NCBI RefSeq assembly: GCF_003573695.1
Contig: NC_039363.1
Location: forward strand, 167,354,747-167,418,746
Source of the DNA: Papaver somniferum
Taxonomy: Eukaryota > Streptophyta > Magnoliopsida > Ranunculales > Papaveraceae
DNA length: 64,000 bases
Reading direction: 5' to 3'
Shown: positions 35,100 to 47,200 of the stretch, piece after piece
Numbering within the stretch: the stretch's first letter is position 1
Layout of the letters: every line of letters starts with the position of its first letter
The notes under the pieces: model-generated
The model's input: the letters and a program-made list of their open reading frames with translations, nothing else
What the model was told of the DNA's origin: nothing
The model's database searches: none
Made by a program: the position numbers and the translations under genes

Positions 35100-36207
35100 C
35101 TTGCTGACGTTGCTATTGTTCGTCCGTAGAAAACTGTATCACGTCGCATGCATGAGAGAATGTGTGCCCAACCTGTGCATGCTCCGACCAAATGTGGGAT
35201 TTTTTGTGCCTTCCTTGCTCGAACGTGGGACCCGCCGCGTGCCTGCTTTGATTGGGGCCGGTTGTGCCTGTTTCGACCAATCTAGGGCTAGTTGTGCCTG
35301 ATCAACGTGGGACCTGCCGCGTGCCTTCTTTGATTGGGGACGGCTGTGCCTGCTTCGACCAGAAACCAAACTTGTTGCCTCACCCAACACCATACTTTCC
35401 CCTTGACCAACACCGACCTTGCGTTGACGAACACCGACCTTGCTGATTTGACGAACCCCGACCTTGCTGACGAACATCGCTGCCTTGACCGACACCGGCC
35501 TTGTTGTCTTTTTTCGTTCGAACACCGGCCTTGTCCCGTACACCAGCTTTGTTACTTCTACAAACACCGACCTTGTTGTTGTGACCAACATCGGTCTTGC
35601 TGACTAACACCGGTCTTTCTAACCAACATCAGTCTTCCCTTTGCTCGAACGTGGGACCCAGGTGTGCTTGCTTTGCCCAACGTGAACCTTGTATGTTCGA
35701 ACGTGGTGTTGGTCCCGCTGTGTCCATGTCCTCCTACGACCAAGGGAGCATGCTTCACTGATAATAATGCTGATGCCAAGTCAGGAGGTGTTGACAGCTT
35801 CAAAGAAATCCCAAACATAAATGATGAGTTGTTCACCACGCCCTTTCGACTATCTGAAAACATCCGTCCCACAAGATAACCCTTCTCCTATCGACTTCAA
35901 GGTTTTTCATGCTCCGCTGGGCCCTTATGAAGGATGGATGAGACGCATTTTGAGAAATGAGTACATCAAAGATAACTTGACCAAAGTGCATATTATCTTG
36001 CGTGTTGAAACGGCTCGAGAGGATGTTAAAGTGGATACTGGTGCGAACGTTCAGGTGGATCCTGGAGAGAGCGTTGAGAGCTCTGAAGCGGATTCTTCTG
36101 GAGCGAACATCGAACCGGATCCTGGAGAGAGTGTTGAAGCGGCTTCTCCTGGACATGTGTTGGAGCGTCTTCCTCTGAAGAGAGCATTGAAGAGGCTTCT
36201 TATTTAG
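35100..36207 (+). pseudogene. Decayed antisense PMD-type gene, 5' part (element Y)
   Basis: Coding relics in two frames. The 35664-35879 frame has IPNINDELF, matching VPNIDDAFF at residues 44-52 of the gene at 44289; the 35821-36207 frame has IDFKVFHAPLGPYEGWMRRIL, matching IEFKLSRHPL-KFSGWSRHML of the same protein (101-121). Thereafter it degenerates into a repeated DPGESVE unit. The PMD core is not found. Position and orientation inside the element are those of the gene in G, so I infer common descent within the element family. A host-gene relic is the alternative. Confidence 0.5.
35398..35640 (+). repeat. Minisatellite of ACACCGACCTTG units
   Basis: At least nine imperfect copies of AACACCGACCTTGCTGA at 17-35 bp spacing, within the 5' part of the decayed antisense gene. 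Open frames on both strands here are repeat by-products. Confidence 0.7.
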
Positions 36208-37084
36208 TTTGATTCTCCCTCGCGAATTGCATGCTTCTTGATTGACCATCTCTCATGTATTGAAGAAATCCCTTACTCTGTCCGTAGTGGTTGTTGATAT
36301 GATGAAGCTCGGGCACTGGTATCGACAAACGAAGAACGGTTCTTAGCAGCAGCTGTGATCAGAGGAGACTGGCAGGAAGAGGCGTGATAACTTCCTTGAT
36401 GTTGCCTCACGAAATGAAAAATAGGGAGAAAGTCCCCTGCCCACGAGCATCCACTGAGCCTTCGAATTGATAGACGTTGTCACGCTGGGTTCATGAGGCC
36501 ATCTTTTCGTCTGCGTTGCATTTCATAGAAATCCAGGAATATCGCTGGTCTTTGAAAATACGTCCGCTCTCTTGAGTATATCCTCGTCTTTGGACATCTT
36601 GGAATATAGCATGCTTTCATCTCTTATCATCTTTGAGATGGCTAGTGCTAAGCAGTCCCCAGTCACACTCCTAGGGAGACGAAATTCTGAACGCGTCTCT
36701 CATCGATGTGGTTGTTTTCGATCCAGATATGGAATATCTTGGACATTGTTTCATCATTGTGTGAGTCGTGCATGTGGTACTGGAGTTGGAGTTGGAAGAT
36801 GCGCAGGATGTTGTATCTCAGTGGTTTTCCTCTTGCTGCTTCAAGGAAACTGCTTACAGAAAGCTGAAGGATGTGTCGCCTGTTGGTGAGATATATGCTC
36901 CCACGAACATTATGAGGCTCTTCACTACCGGCAGGCCTGGTTCTTTTTATCAGGGAAAATGTTGTTGTAGATGAGCGTTCAACAGCTTCACGAAGTCTTC
37001 CAACATGGAACGATAGACAAGAGTGATTTGCCCATATTCTTTCTCGTGCAAGGACATCGTTATCTTCCTGAGGCTGCTCCCTTA
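36208..37084. other. Unassigned stretch of element Y
   Basis: No domain recognised with confidence on either strand. A weak minus-strand DWGLLSTSHLK near 36640-36680 recalls DWGLLTTVHIK of the protease region in G (61890-61930), but it lies downstream of the RT relic, which is the wrong order. Confidence 0.35.
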
Positions 37085-37313
37085 AGGTGTCGGCTCCAGT
37101 AGAAGATTGTTGTCATAGCTCATTGATACGTTACACCGGCATTCTTTAAACCAAATGTCATTACAGCATAATAAAATTTTCGAGAGGATTTCGAAAGGCA
37201 ATCTTACTTGCTTCATGCTCGTACATCCTTATCTGATTGTAGCCGTTGTATCCATCGATAAAAGAGAACATGCCGTGCCGCTGGTGGCATCCACTAACAT
37301 GTCGATGTTAGGT
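37085..37313 (-). pseudogene. Reverse transcriptase fragment (element Y)
   Basis: Three successive frames of the minus strand give PNIDMLVDAT, then SFIDGYNGYNQI with the catalytic Asp region, then VMTFGLKNAGVTYQ: the order of a Gypsy RT. Only about 75 codons with at least two frameshifts and a stop remain; YVDD is missing. Confidence 0.8.
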
Positions 37314-37692
37314 TGTGAGTGGGGAAAAACGATTTTCTTGTTTTTACGGAGTTGAAGAGTCGACCGTGTGGAGACTCCTTGAACCGAGCGAAATATTGAA
37401 CCTCACACAGATGCACTGCAAGAAGGGAGTGCTTTATGTTCGAGAGATCAATCTGTAAGACCCAGGCCTAAACCAAGAACAATGGTCATTCCAGAGTCAA
37501 TTCAGTCACAAGAGAGGATGGGTTGATCTGTAGGAGGGAAGATGAGAAATGTGTGAGATCAATGGTGATCTCAGATTGTAGGTGTGTTGTGAATTCAGCG
37601 TGAAAATGCTCTGAATGATTGAATTTTTCTCAATTGAGAGTAATTTTTGTGAGTTCGTGTAGACGAAAGATTGTCTGTATGAACTTTGATGA
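37314..37692 (-). repeat. LTR fragment (379 bp) between RT and gag relics
   Basis: Matches the first 379 bp of LTR c (38950-39328). Its terminal TG abuts RT sequence directly without PBS, as the 3' end of an inserted element would; its other side is fused to gag. Confidence 0.75.
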
Positions 37693-38892
37693 CTAATTTC
37701 TGTCATCCTTGCGCTTGCTCCCTTCTGCAACATCGTTTGTAGAGGACTGCAGGTTGTACTGCTTATTGATCAGGCGTCTGCTTCCTCGAGTGTCACGTGA
37801 TTCCTCAGTCTTTGTGAACTTTGATCTTTCTAACAGAGCATGAGCAGTGGTTGCTGATTTCTTCGTGGCTTCCTGAAGTTCTGAGAAAGTCTGGAATCGA
37901 AGATTTTCCAGTAGAGCTCTGTAGACCGGGAGCATGCCGTTGATACACAAATCTACCAGCTGCTGCTCTGTGACATTTGGGTCATGACAGTCCAGGGCCT
38001 GGACTCTGAATCTTTTCACGTAACCATTGGGATTATCACTGACCCTCTGGAACATTCTTCCAAGATCAGAGAGAGTGACTTGCTCTGAAACGAAAAAGTA
38101 CTTCCTGTAGAAGGCGTTGATCATTTCTCCCCAATTGCTGATAGTCCCCGGTGCGATGTTGTTGTACCAGGTGTATGCTCTGCCTTTCAAGGATTTTGAA
38201 AACTTCTTGAGGCGAACAACATGGTTATGTTCATGATCTCCCAAGGCTTCGAGGAAACGAGAGACATGTTCTCGAGCATTGCCAGTTCCGTCATAAAGAG
38301 TGAAAGTTGGAGAAATGTAACCTTTTGGAAGGGGAATCCTCTGCGTAGAGGCAGGATAAGAAGGTTGGTGACGATGGGCATGTGATGTCTTGTCTTTTCC
38401 ACGGTTCTATAGAAGACGCTCCACGTCTTCCTGAGTAATGAAATTTGATGGTTCCTTTGCTGATGAATCTGCAGCTTTGCCAGTTTCATCATCATCCACT
38501 GTATGGATTGGGATTACTTCAGGATCAGCAACATCTGAGGATTTATCCTTCTCTTTTCCCTTTTCTTGAGTCTTCTCTGTCATCTTATCAGTAAGAGTTT
38601 TGAGATAATTACAAAGCTCCTTCTGTGTAGCAGCCATGTCAGTCTGATTCTTTGCGAGAGTCTCCTGCACTTTGATAAGATCAGCAATGGTAGGTGGTGG
38701 ATTTCCTATGACTTCTTCACGGTGTCGACCGAACAGGGTATGACCTTCCGCGTGAGGAGGAGTAATGTCACCGCCGTCAGTGCTGGAGGCCGGAATCGTT
38801 TCCGGGATATTCTAATTGTCATTGTTGTTGTTGCTAGTACTAGCGTCATTTGTGTTGGAACCTGTAACTAACCCAGACCTAAGACCAGCCAT
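37693..38892 (-). pseudogene. Gag of a Tat/Ogre-like element (two stops)
   Basis: One continuous frame of about 400 codons from ATG 38892, broken only by TAG at codon 27 (38814-38812) and codon 162 (38409-38407). N-terminal part Asn/Ser-rich, then KE-rich linker; the capsid-type Retrotrans_gag domain follows: RLKKFSKSLKGRAYTWYNNI, MINAFYRKYF, GYVKRFRVQALDC, LVDLCINGMLP. It ends where it fuses with the LTR fragment at 37692. Comparison with the second copy (63167) shows CAG and GAG at the two stop positions, so the stops are point lesions. Confidence 0.85.
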
Positions 38893-38927
38893 CTTATGAA
38901 ATCATGAGATTGCAACCGAGAGATTAA

Positions 38928-38946
38928 TCTCCCACTGTGGTCGCCA
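38928..38946 (-). promoter_or_regulatory. Primer binding site next to LTR c
   Basis: Minus strand TGGCGACCACAGTGGGAGA, three bases from the LTR end; gag begins 36 bp further. Confidence 0.75.
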
Positions 38947-39829
38947 ATCTGTGAGTGGGGAAAAACGATTTGCTGGTTTTTATGGAGTTGAAGAGTCGAC
39001 CGTGTGGAGACTCCTTGAACCGAGAGAAATGTTGAACCTCACACAGATGCACTTCAAGAAGGGAGTGCTTTAAGTTCGAGAGATCAATCTGTAAGACCCA
39101 GACATAAACCAAGAAAAATGGCCGTTCCAGAGTCAATTCGGTCACAAGAGAGGATGGGTTGATCTGTAGGAGGGAAGCTGAGAAATGCGTGAGATCAATG
39201 GTGATCTGAGATTGTAGGTGTGTTGTGAATTCAGCGTGAAAATGCTCTGAATAATTGAATATTTCTCAATTGAGAGTAATTTATGTGAGTTCGTGTAGAC
39301 GAAAGATTGTCTGTATGAACTTTGATGAGAAATTGCTCGTCTTGGCGAATGTCATTCGAATGATCGAAACTTCTCCCTTTTCAATCAGGATTCAGGGACA
39401 TTTTATAATACCGGAGTTGAAAACACCATGATCCCATGAAGTGTGACGGTTGCTGGAATCAGAGAATGGGAAATGGGGAAATCATGTTAAAACCAATTAC
39501 TCATCGTGCGGAGACTTGGTTAACTTTCCACCCACTACTTTGCTGACTCTTCCAACTGATTGCACGACTTGATCACATTCTCATCGTGGGTGAACACACG
39601 TACCTAGACCGCCAGACCAAAACCCTAGTTAATTTCCCCCCATGTGACACGATTGAAATCTCGTGATTGTGGAGTCAGTTGCTGACTTTATGGGACGATG
39701 AGTCCATGTAGTGCCGAGTTGAACATGATTAGCTAATGTTTCGAAACTCATGAATTTAATATGTCTGCTGAGACGAGGTATCATTATAACCTAAGACGAG
39801 CAAAACTGTGTTGCTAAATTGTTGAATAT

Positions 39830-39965
39830 TGATAGTTGAACCAATATTCTTTGATTTGAGCAAATATTGCTAATTGAGTAAATATTGCATGTTCGAGCGA
39901 ATATTGCTAGTTTGAACAACTATTGTTCTTTTGATGAATTGTTGGTATCTGGACCAAATAAAATG
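39830..39965. repeat. Short repeats GAGCAAATATTGCTA in LTR c
   Basis: Five imperfect copies of a GAGCAAATATTGCTA-type word at 20-30 bp spacing. Confidence 0.6.
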
Positions 39966-40659
39966 TTAATTTAAGTTACTGATTCCTGAGTCGAGCAAAA
40001 TAAATATGAATATCAATCATGGAATCAACATAAAATTATCTGAGTGTTCGAATCTGCACAGAATCACGTTTCTGCAGAGCTCTGGATTCAAAACCCTAAT
40101 TTTACCGAAATGATGATTTATTGCATATCAACACGGGACCGGCTACATGGGATGACGGGTTCACCATATAACGCCCAAATTCTCGAATGAGCAAAAATAC
40201 CAAAGTCTCTTGAGGACCAGTTGGTGAAAGAATGATTAAATGTTGATTTAATCATTTGCTGAAATAATGCTCGTGTGAACAACAAATCATAAAACCTGAT
40301 GTAGAAAATATGAGGGGCCGACAAAGAGGTCATGAGACCGGCTCTTGATGGTCGTGGGACCAGTAGATGCTCGTTTGAGCGAACTTCCAATTGTTTGGAA
40401 AGAGTTCGAACCTAATATGAGCAACTGAGCAAATTAGGTTAAAATCATTAAAACATGCGGGACCAGCTGTTTGCAAACCTCATGGTCACCCTTGGTCGGT
40501 CAAGGGGATGTGCCCGTGTCACCATAGTGTCCGTGCTTCGGTCCTGAGAATTTTGATATTTTCTGATGCACGTTTGAGCAACATTTGGAGAAAATATGCA
40601 AAATCCATGGTTTTGCTGAAACCGGCAAAAATACATGAGATGATGAAAATCATAAATAA

Positions 40660-41930
40660 AACAAGGAATTACAGGTTGTGGGACCGGACACGGCTAGGGC
40701 ATGGCCGTCCGGCTGACACGCGGTCCCACATGCTATTCCCAGTTTTATGTGATTTTATGTATTTTTCTCTGATTTAAGGGAAATTCCATGAAACTGGAGA
40801 GTTTGGCGAAATTAGGGAACTTCCATGAGATGAGAGACATAAATTAAAATATAAAAATAAGGAATGGGAGTGTGGAACCGGCAATGGCCGTGGCATGGCC
40901 GGCCGGCCAATGAGCGCGGGTCCCAAGGCACTCTTCCTAATTTTATGTAATTTTGATGATTTTAGATAATTTTCATAAAATCAAAGGGATTTGTTGAAAA
41001 CCAAGATATTTTGTTGAAATCAGGGAGTTTACATGAAATCAGGAAACAAAACACCAAATAATAATAAAATAATGGGCGTGTGGGACCGGCTAGGGCATGG
41101 CCGGCCGGCTAGAGCCCGGTCCCACAAGTTTTCCTAATTTTTTAATATTTTTCATGATTTTAGAGAAAATATATGAAATTAGGTAATTTTAGGGAAAATT
41201 CATAAAATCAAGGAATTTTCATAATTTGAGAAGGAATAATAAAATAACGGGACGTGAGGTGTGGGACCGGCCACGGCCAAGGCATGACCGGCCAGCCGAT
41301 GGTCCCACGACACCTTTCCCTAATTTTATTATTTTTTGATAAAATCATGTGATTTAGATAAAAATACATGAAATTAGGTAATTTTCATGATTTTAGGGAA
41401 AATTCATAAAATCAAGGAATATTCATAATTTGAGAAGGAATAATAAAATAATGGGACGTGAGGTGTGGGACCGGCCATGACCAAGGCATGGTCGGCTGGT
41501 GCTCGGTCCCGCGACACCTTTCCCTAATTTTATTATTTTTTGATAAAATCATGTGTTTTAGATAAAAATACATGAAATTAGGTCATTTTCATGATTTTAG
41601 AGAAAATTCATAAAATCAAGGAATTTTCATAATTTGAGAGAAATAATAAAATAATGGAGAAGTGAGGTGTGAGACCGGCCACGTCCAAGGCATGGCTGGA
41701 TGGTGCTCGGTCCCGCGACACCTTTCCCTAATTTTATTATTTTTTGATAAAATCATGTGATTTAGATAATTTCTTTGAAATCAAGGAAATTTGCTCGAAC
41801 GAGAGGATTTTCATGAGATCGTGAAAATAGTAAAATATAAAATTGGGCGCGGGACTAGTCACGACATGACTGGACGGCTGGTGAGCCTAGTCCTGGCGCT
41901 TTTGTTTAATATTTTATTATTATTATTTTC
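40660..41930 (-). repeat. Tandem array of about 175-205-bp units in LTR c
   Basis: Seven units anchored on the word GGCATGG (or CGACATGAC in the last) at 40698, 40892, 41094, 41281, 41485, 41689 and about 41863. Each has a GC-rich inverted repeat (GTGGGACCGG ... CCGGTCCCAC) in an AT-rich frame of TAATTTTATTATTTTTTGA. Weaker members at 40131-40330 and 40461. Confidence 0.85.
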
Positions 41931-42465
41931 CCTTCCTATTTTGCATAGGTTCCTCGTTCGTTCGTATTTTTAAAATGCTCGTTTGTGCATTCAAAATGCT
42001 GGTCTGTCAGTATCCACTAATTACACTTGCACCATTTTTGTCAGGGCTTATTCGACGCTCAGATGCATGTTCCGTTGAATATTTATTACTATCCTGTGGA
42101 ATTCTGCTGGGAAGAACCACAGATTGAAGTAACGAAATATAACGAGGAATCGTAGAACATTGCTGAATATTCAGGCGATTAATTGACGACTCGTAGAATA
42201 TTGTTGGATATTCAGAGGCTCGTAGAATATTGCTGGATATTCAGACGATTTAAGATAATTAATTGCTGGCTCTATACTAGAAGGGCTTCCTGACCAGGAG
42301 CATTAATTATTTGAGGGTTGAGCAATATGAACTTGCTGGAGTGTCATATTCCTCTTGCATAGTCGGGGAAAATCTGGTTACATCCCGAAGACGTTGCCAC
42401 TCTATACTAGCAGACATGCTGTCTAGGAGCCGCCCAATCTTTCGATTATATACAGTATGAGATGT

Positions 42466-42770
42466 GTCGTGGCCTCAGCTGAGAGACTGCACATCTTCAT
42501 CTTCTCTGAGAGACTTTCTCCATCATAGGTGGCATGAGCTTTCATGCAAAGAGACATGAGTCTCGATACTCATCCGACTGCCGGATCCGGAGTAATTACT
42601 GAAATTGCTCAATATTCATGAGATGTGTCGTGGCCTCAGCTGAGAGACTACACATCTACACGTACTCTGAGAGACAACCTTCTCAGTCAGATATTTATGA
42701 CATGAGCTTTCATGCTTTAATGAGAGACATGAGTCTCAATACTCATCCCGTTGCCGAATCTGGAGTATAG
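42466..42770 (-). repeat. Direct duplication of about 150 bp in LTR c
   Basis: Two copies share GAGATGTGTCGTGGCCTCAG, GAGAGACTACACATCT, GCATGAGCTTTCATG and GAGACATGAGTCTC. Confidence 0.75.
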
Positions 42771-42810
42771 TTTTACAATTTTATCCTTTGTCGAAAATCC
42801 ACCATCTACA

Positions 42811-42826
42811 TTAGGTCCCCTGCTTA
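42811..42826 (-). promoter_or_regulatory. Polypurine tract of element G
   Basis: Minus strand AAGCAGGGGACCTAA next to LTR c, equivalent to 34750-34764. It makes LTR c the 3' LTR of the element to its right. Confidence 0.6.
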
Positions 42827-43113
42827 GTGAGGAACAGTCATGTTCCTCAGTCAGCATTGAATGGTGATTTTCCAGGTACAGACAAAAATAAGTAGTTGAA
42901 CTTAGTCATAAGATAAGATGTTACGGGATTTCGACTGAATGAGCAAACCATGGTTTGAGCGGAAACCTCTGTGGCATAATAGAACATCATCCAGTGAACA
43001 TAAATTGATGTAGAACCGCTGATTCGATGGTGGAACCTTGGTTGGTTTAGGATTCATGGGACGGGCCCAAAAGGGAAATCCTTAAGGAATTAGGTTTTGG
43101 AGATAAAATTAGG

Positions 43114-43120
43114 TATAAAA
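43114..43120 (+). promoter_or_regulatory. TATA box of the antisense PMD gene
   Basis: GGTATAAAAGG about 25-30 bp before a CT-rich leader (TCTCCCACCACCGACC) typical of plant 5'UTRs. Confidence 0.7.
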
Positions 43121-43139
43121 GGAATTAAATCCTTTTTTT

Positions 43140-43287
43140 TCTCCCACCACCGACCACCACCTTCACCTCCCTCTAATCTTCACGCCGAGCAAGAGCATCA
43201 AGAGAAAATTCGCCGGTCTTCCACCCGCCGGCGCCGTTAGATCGCCGTCCGGCCAAATTCCGGCCGACGCCGACTAGGTACGTGCAA

Positions 43288-43318
<31 letters not shown>

Positions 43319-44288
43319 TTTGCTGATTTCATGTGATGTTCATTCTTCCATCATGTTAAAATTATATACATGGGTATATGTTGATGTGAGTTTTGTGGAA
43401 ATAACCCTTATTTATTAAACGTATGTTCGTTCGATCGTTAGTTTTGAAAACTAATAATAATCCCTGATTTAGAAGGAATTTTTTATATGTATGTGGACTT
43501 AGGTCCAGTGATAAAACTTAGTGTATGAGCTTTCATGTGAACCAAGATTTTACCTTAATAGATGTGAGCTTTCACAAAACCGAAATAAACCTCGTTTTAG
43601 GAAATTATGCTCATTCGAAGAAAATAGATACATGTAATTTTATGTATCTAAATTTATGTCCAGTGATAAAACTTTGTTTATGAGCTTTCATGTGAATTAG
43701 TATTTTATCACAAGAGGTATGAGCTTTCACAAAACTAGCATAAACCTTCGTTTTTAATAAAACGCTAATACGAAGGAAAATAGATATTTTATATATATGT
43801 AGCCGTGACATATTTTATGTGAAACATGATGACATATTTTATTCACATGGATTTGTTCTTATTAGATAAATTCTGAAAAATTTATATGAACAAATTGCAT
43901 TAATTATTGTTTTGTAAAATCAAGACATGGGTTTTGAGTAACCTTCAAACTATACAACTTATTTGTGATGAAGTCATGTCTTATTGTGAATATCATAGTT
44001 CAGTTGTGTGAATGTTCACATTATGAAAATTATGTACATGATTTTATGAGAAAATCATTTTCCATGAACTAATGAAGTGTTGTTCGTTATTGCAGGTTTC
44101 AAGGAACGAATTGATTTCGTGTGTTAAATCTTGTATTCCAACCACTATTGTTAGTGAAATTTAAAGAGGTAAGAGTTCAAGATTTACCGTTTGTAGACAC
44201 CGGCGTTTTTAATTTGCATGATTCCATCATCTTATTGAATTCACGGATGACTAAAACATTGTGTGGATTTCACAGCAGCTTTGCGAGG
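43140..44288 (+). promoter_or_regulatory. 5'UTR of the PMD gene with two introns
   Basis: Exon to 43278 ending GACTAG|GTACGTGC; first intron about 43279-44095 with a pyrimidine run and TTATTGCAG acceptor, holding a duplicated 165-bp segment (43497-43790). A second possible intron is 44169-44275 (GAG|GTAAGAG to TTTCACAG). Long first 5'UTR introns often raise expression in plants. Confidence 0.6.
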
Positions 44289-47200
44289 ATGTCTGATTCT
44301 CCATCCAATGATGCCTCCAGAGATGAAAGGTGTGAAGATGATGATATCTCCATAGAGAAAACATACACGGATGAGATTTCCGTTGGTGAGGAATACGAAA
44401 CACCTGGAGTCAAGAATGTCCCAAACATAGATGACGCATTCTTTGAGGTTCAGGAGCCCGAAAATCGTCTCAAGTCCCCGGTATATCGCCTTCTGATCAA
44501 TCCCAGGACGGTCATTCAAAAGAAATTGGTGACTCCTCGTGCTGTCATTCAGTTCTGTCTTGAACGAGGACTATTCCAGGCTTCAATGATTGAATTCAAG
44601 CTTTCTCGACACCCCTTAGAGAAGTTCTCGGGATGGTCTAGACACATGCTGGGATTTCCTCATGTTAGAGCTATACTAGATAGAGCACAAATTACCAGGG
44701 CCGTTCAAACATCCGGAGATTTGTATATCTTTCATGACGCACGAGGTATTGTAGCTCTTCTTGCTCGCTGGTGTATCCCAACTCACACGTTTATATGCAG
44801 CTGGGGAGAGTTCACTATTACCTTGGAAGATGTAGTTGCTTTGTTGCATCTTCCAATTACAGGTAACTTTCCTGAAGAACTTTGGACAGCGGAAGAGAAA
44901 ACAGTTTCCAAAACTTTAATAGCTGAGATGGAGAGAATCAACAAGGTTTTTGGTAAAGGTTGTTACGCTCATTGGTTTACACATTGGTGGCCACGAGACG
45001 CCCCTCTTGATGAACCCGGCGGTATGTTGTCTATTGCTGTTTTCTTGTGCTTATGGATGTCCAGAGATGTGTGTGAAGATGCTGGTACCTTATTGAAGAC
45101 GTTTGTAATTCCTTTCGCTATTAAACTGTCTCAAGGTGAACAACTTCCGCTCGGTAGCTTATTCTTGGGTTCTTTATATTCTAACATGGACTCTTTAGTC
45201 GTAGACTCCAGTGTTTCGAACGGTTTCATGAAGATCGAATGCTACGCCAATACGATATTTCTCCAAGCCCTGATGTGGGAGCGTTTCGGAAACTATGCAC
45301 CCATTCCCTGTAGTATCTTACAAAGTCTGAACTCTGTTGACGCTCGACGTATCTTCCATGAGAAAGATAATGCTAGGATTATGCGTTGGTCTACAAAGCA
45401 AATTCAGTCCAAGACACGCTTCATTGACATATTAGATGACGAGTCTGAGTTCAACTTCCGTCCTTGGGTGGTGGTTCCTCCTCATGTTTCTCAATTGAAG
45501 ACTTTCAATGCTGGAGAAAGTAAGTATTTGAAATACGGTGCTGATTTGAGTGATGGAGAAAGATCTTTCATGCTGAGTTGTACTCCCGGTCACATAATAT
45601 CAGCAACTTATGGAGATTTTTCAGTGGAGGAGTGTGATATTGACAGAACTGCCCGTCAGATAGGTATGGACCAATGTGTTCCAACCTTCAGAAGGAGAAG
45701 ACCATCAGTGGAACAACTTAAGACTTGTTTAGATCACACACATGATGAAGGGAGATCATATTGGTTCCCTTGTATTGATCGAACCACGTACGTGACTCCA
45801 GGTTACATGGAATTCTGGGATCAGCAGCTTGAGCGTCTTAATGATTATGTGACGACCTCCCAACTTTTAGTGAAGGATCCCCCTTCTTCTGAGATGAGTG
45901 CTTCTCGTCCCAGACTAAGGAATATTTATGGTAGTGACAAACGAAATACATCTCCAGGAGGTTCACCGGTATGTATTCTTTTGCATATTCCTCATACAAC
46001 TCGTATAATCGTCTTTAATTACTACATCAATTTCTTTTGCAGGAGGGTCGTGCTGTGAGACCTCGAATTGAAGTGAATTTCTCAGAGACGGAGGCAATTT
46101 CTCACGGTGGAGAAGGCAGGAGCAAGAATTGCAAGTTGTTTCCCAACATCATAAAGTCTCCAGTCGCTTTTTTGGTGAGTTGTTGATATTTTTCCGCTGT
46201 GACTTCTTCCATCCGCATTATCAGGATCTCAAAACTAATATTTGTTATTTGGGTACAGGACTTTGCTCCGTCTAGTATTGACGGTCTTCGATTCTCTGCT
46301 GCTGAGCAGACGACTTCTGATTTGAGAGTTGAAGAAGAAGTCGTCGTGAGTAATTTCCTTTACCATCGGACATAAAAGTTTCATGTGAAGATGATAATTA
46401 CTTGATAATATGCCCAGGAGGATGTCATCATGGAGGCGGAAAGTGCTGATGTTCGACCTTCCTTTGAGAATATATATGAAGGCGCTTCCAAAGATTCAGA
46501 GCCAAATAGAAGTAATGAACCCCTTGTCGTTAATACGGACGATCATAATTCCTTGAGTACTTCGGAGACCTCGAAAGCAAGTATATACCCTGTAACCTCT
46601 TCATAGAAGTATGAAAGTGCTGATTTGTGAATGAATTAATGATAATCTATGTATATATATGAAAAAACTTGGTCGAACTTCGTCGTCAGAAAATTCAGAA
46701 CCCAGTTTTTAACCAAAAACGCCGTAAAATCTTCATCTGGAGTCGTATTTTCAATATTTGCATATGTATCCTCAAGCCCAGGAAATTTCCAAGCATTACA
46801 GAAGAAGATTTTTAAGTTTTGAGCACGTTTAGGGCCTGAAAAAGACGAAATAGTAAACTTCCAGGAGACTTTCAGAACTTTTTCAGATTGCATGTTGCCC
46901 GATGTTTTGACCACAGCTCCTAGCTCATTCTCCCAATTACCATGAAATTTTAACATGTTGTAGAGGACTTCCATACGAAGAGAATGGTATATGATACAAC
47001 TCTAGAATCCATACCAATTGCTCCCAGTTCGTCATTGAACACAGGGCAGTGTAAAATTTCTTCAGCTGAGTTTCATTGAAAACGTGTTTCATGACTTTGA
47101 TGCTACTTGTACTCGTATTAGATGCATGATAAGGAACTTAGATGATGTTAGTTAACTTACTTTCTTAATTTTACAATCTTATTGGATTTCCATCCTTGAA

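Larger units (their letters stand above)
38950..42810 (-). repeat. LTR c (3.86 kb)
   Basis: TGTGAGTGGGG to CACCATCTACA. The first 776 bp equal LTR d (63225-64000) with few changes. PBS left, polypurine tract right. Internal arrays listed separately. No genes. Confidence 0.78.

Noticed and set aside
35139..35610. Val/Gly/Lys repeat proteins on the minus strand at 35139-35610.
   Set aside because: By-product of the ACACCGACCTTG minisatellite.
37308..42816. Six-base match TTAGGT left of the LTR fragment at 37314 and right of LTR c at 42810, as a target duplication.
   Set aside because: The right-hand copy is part of a polypurine tract also present at LTR b, and the sequence beyond it is not the RT continuation that a duplication would require. 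Probably chance or recombination.
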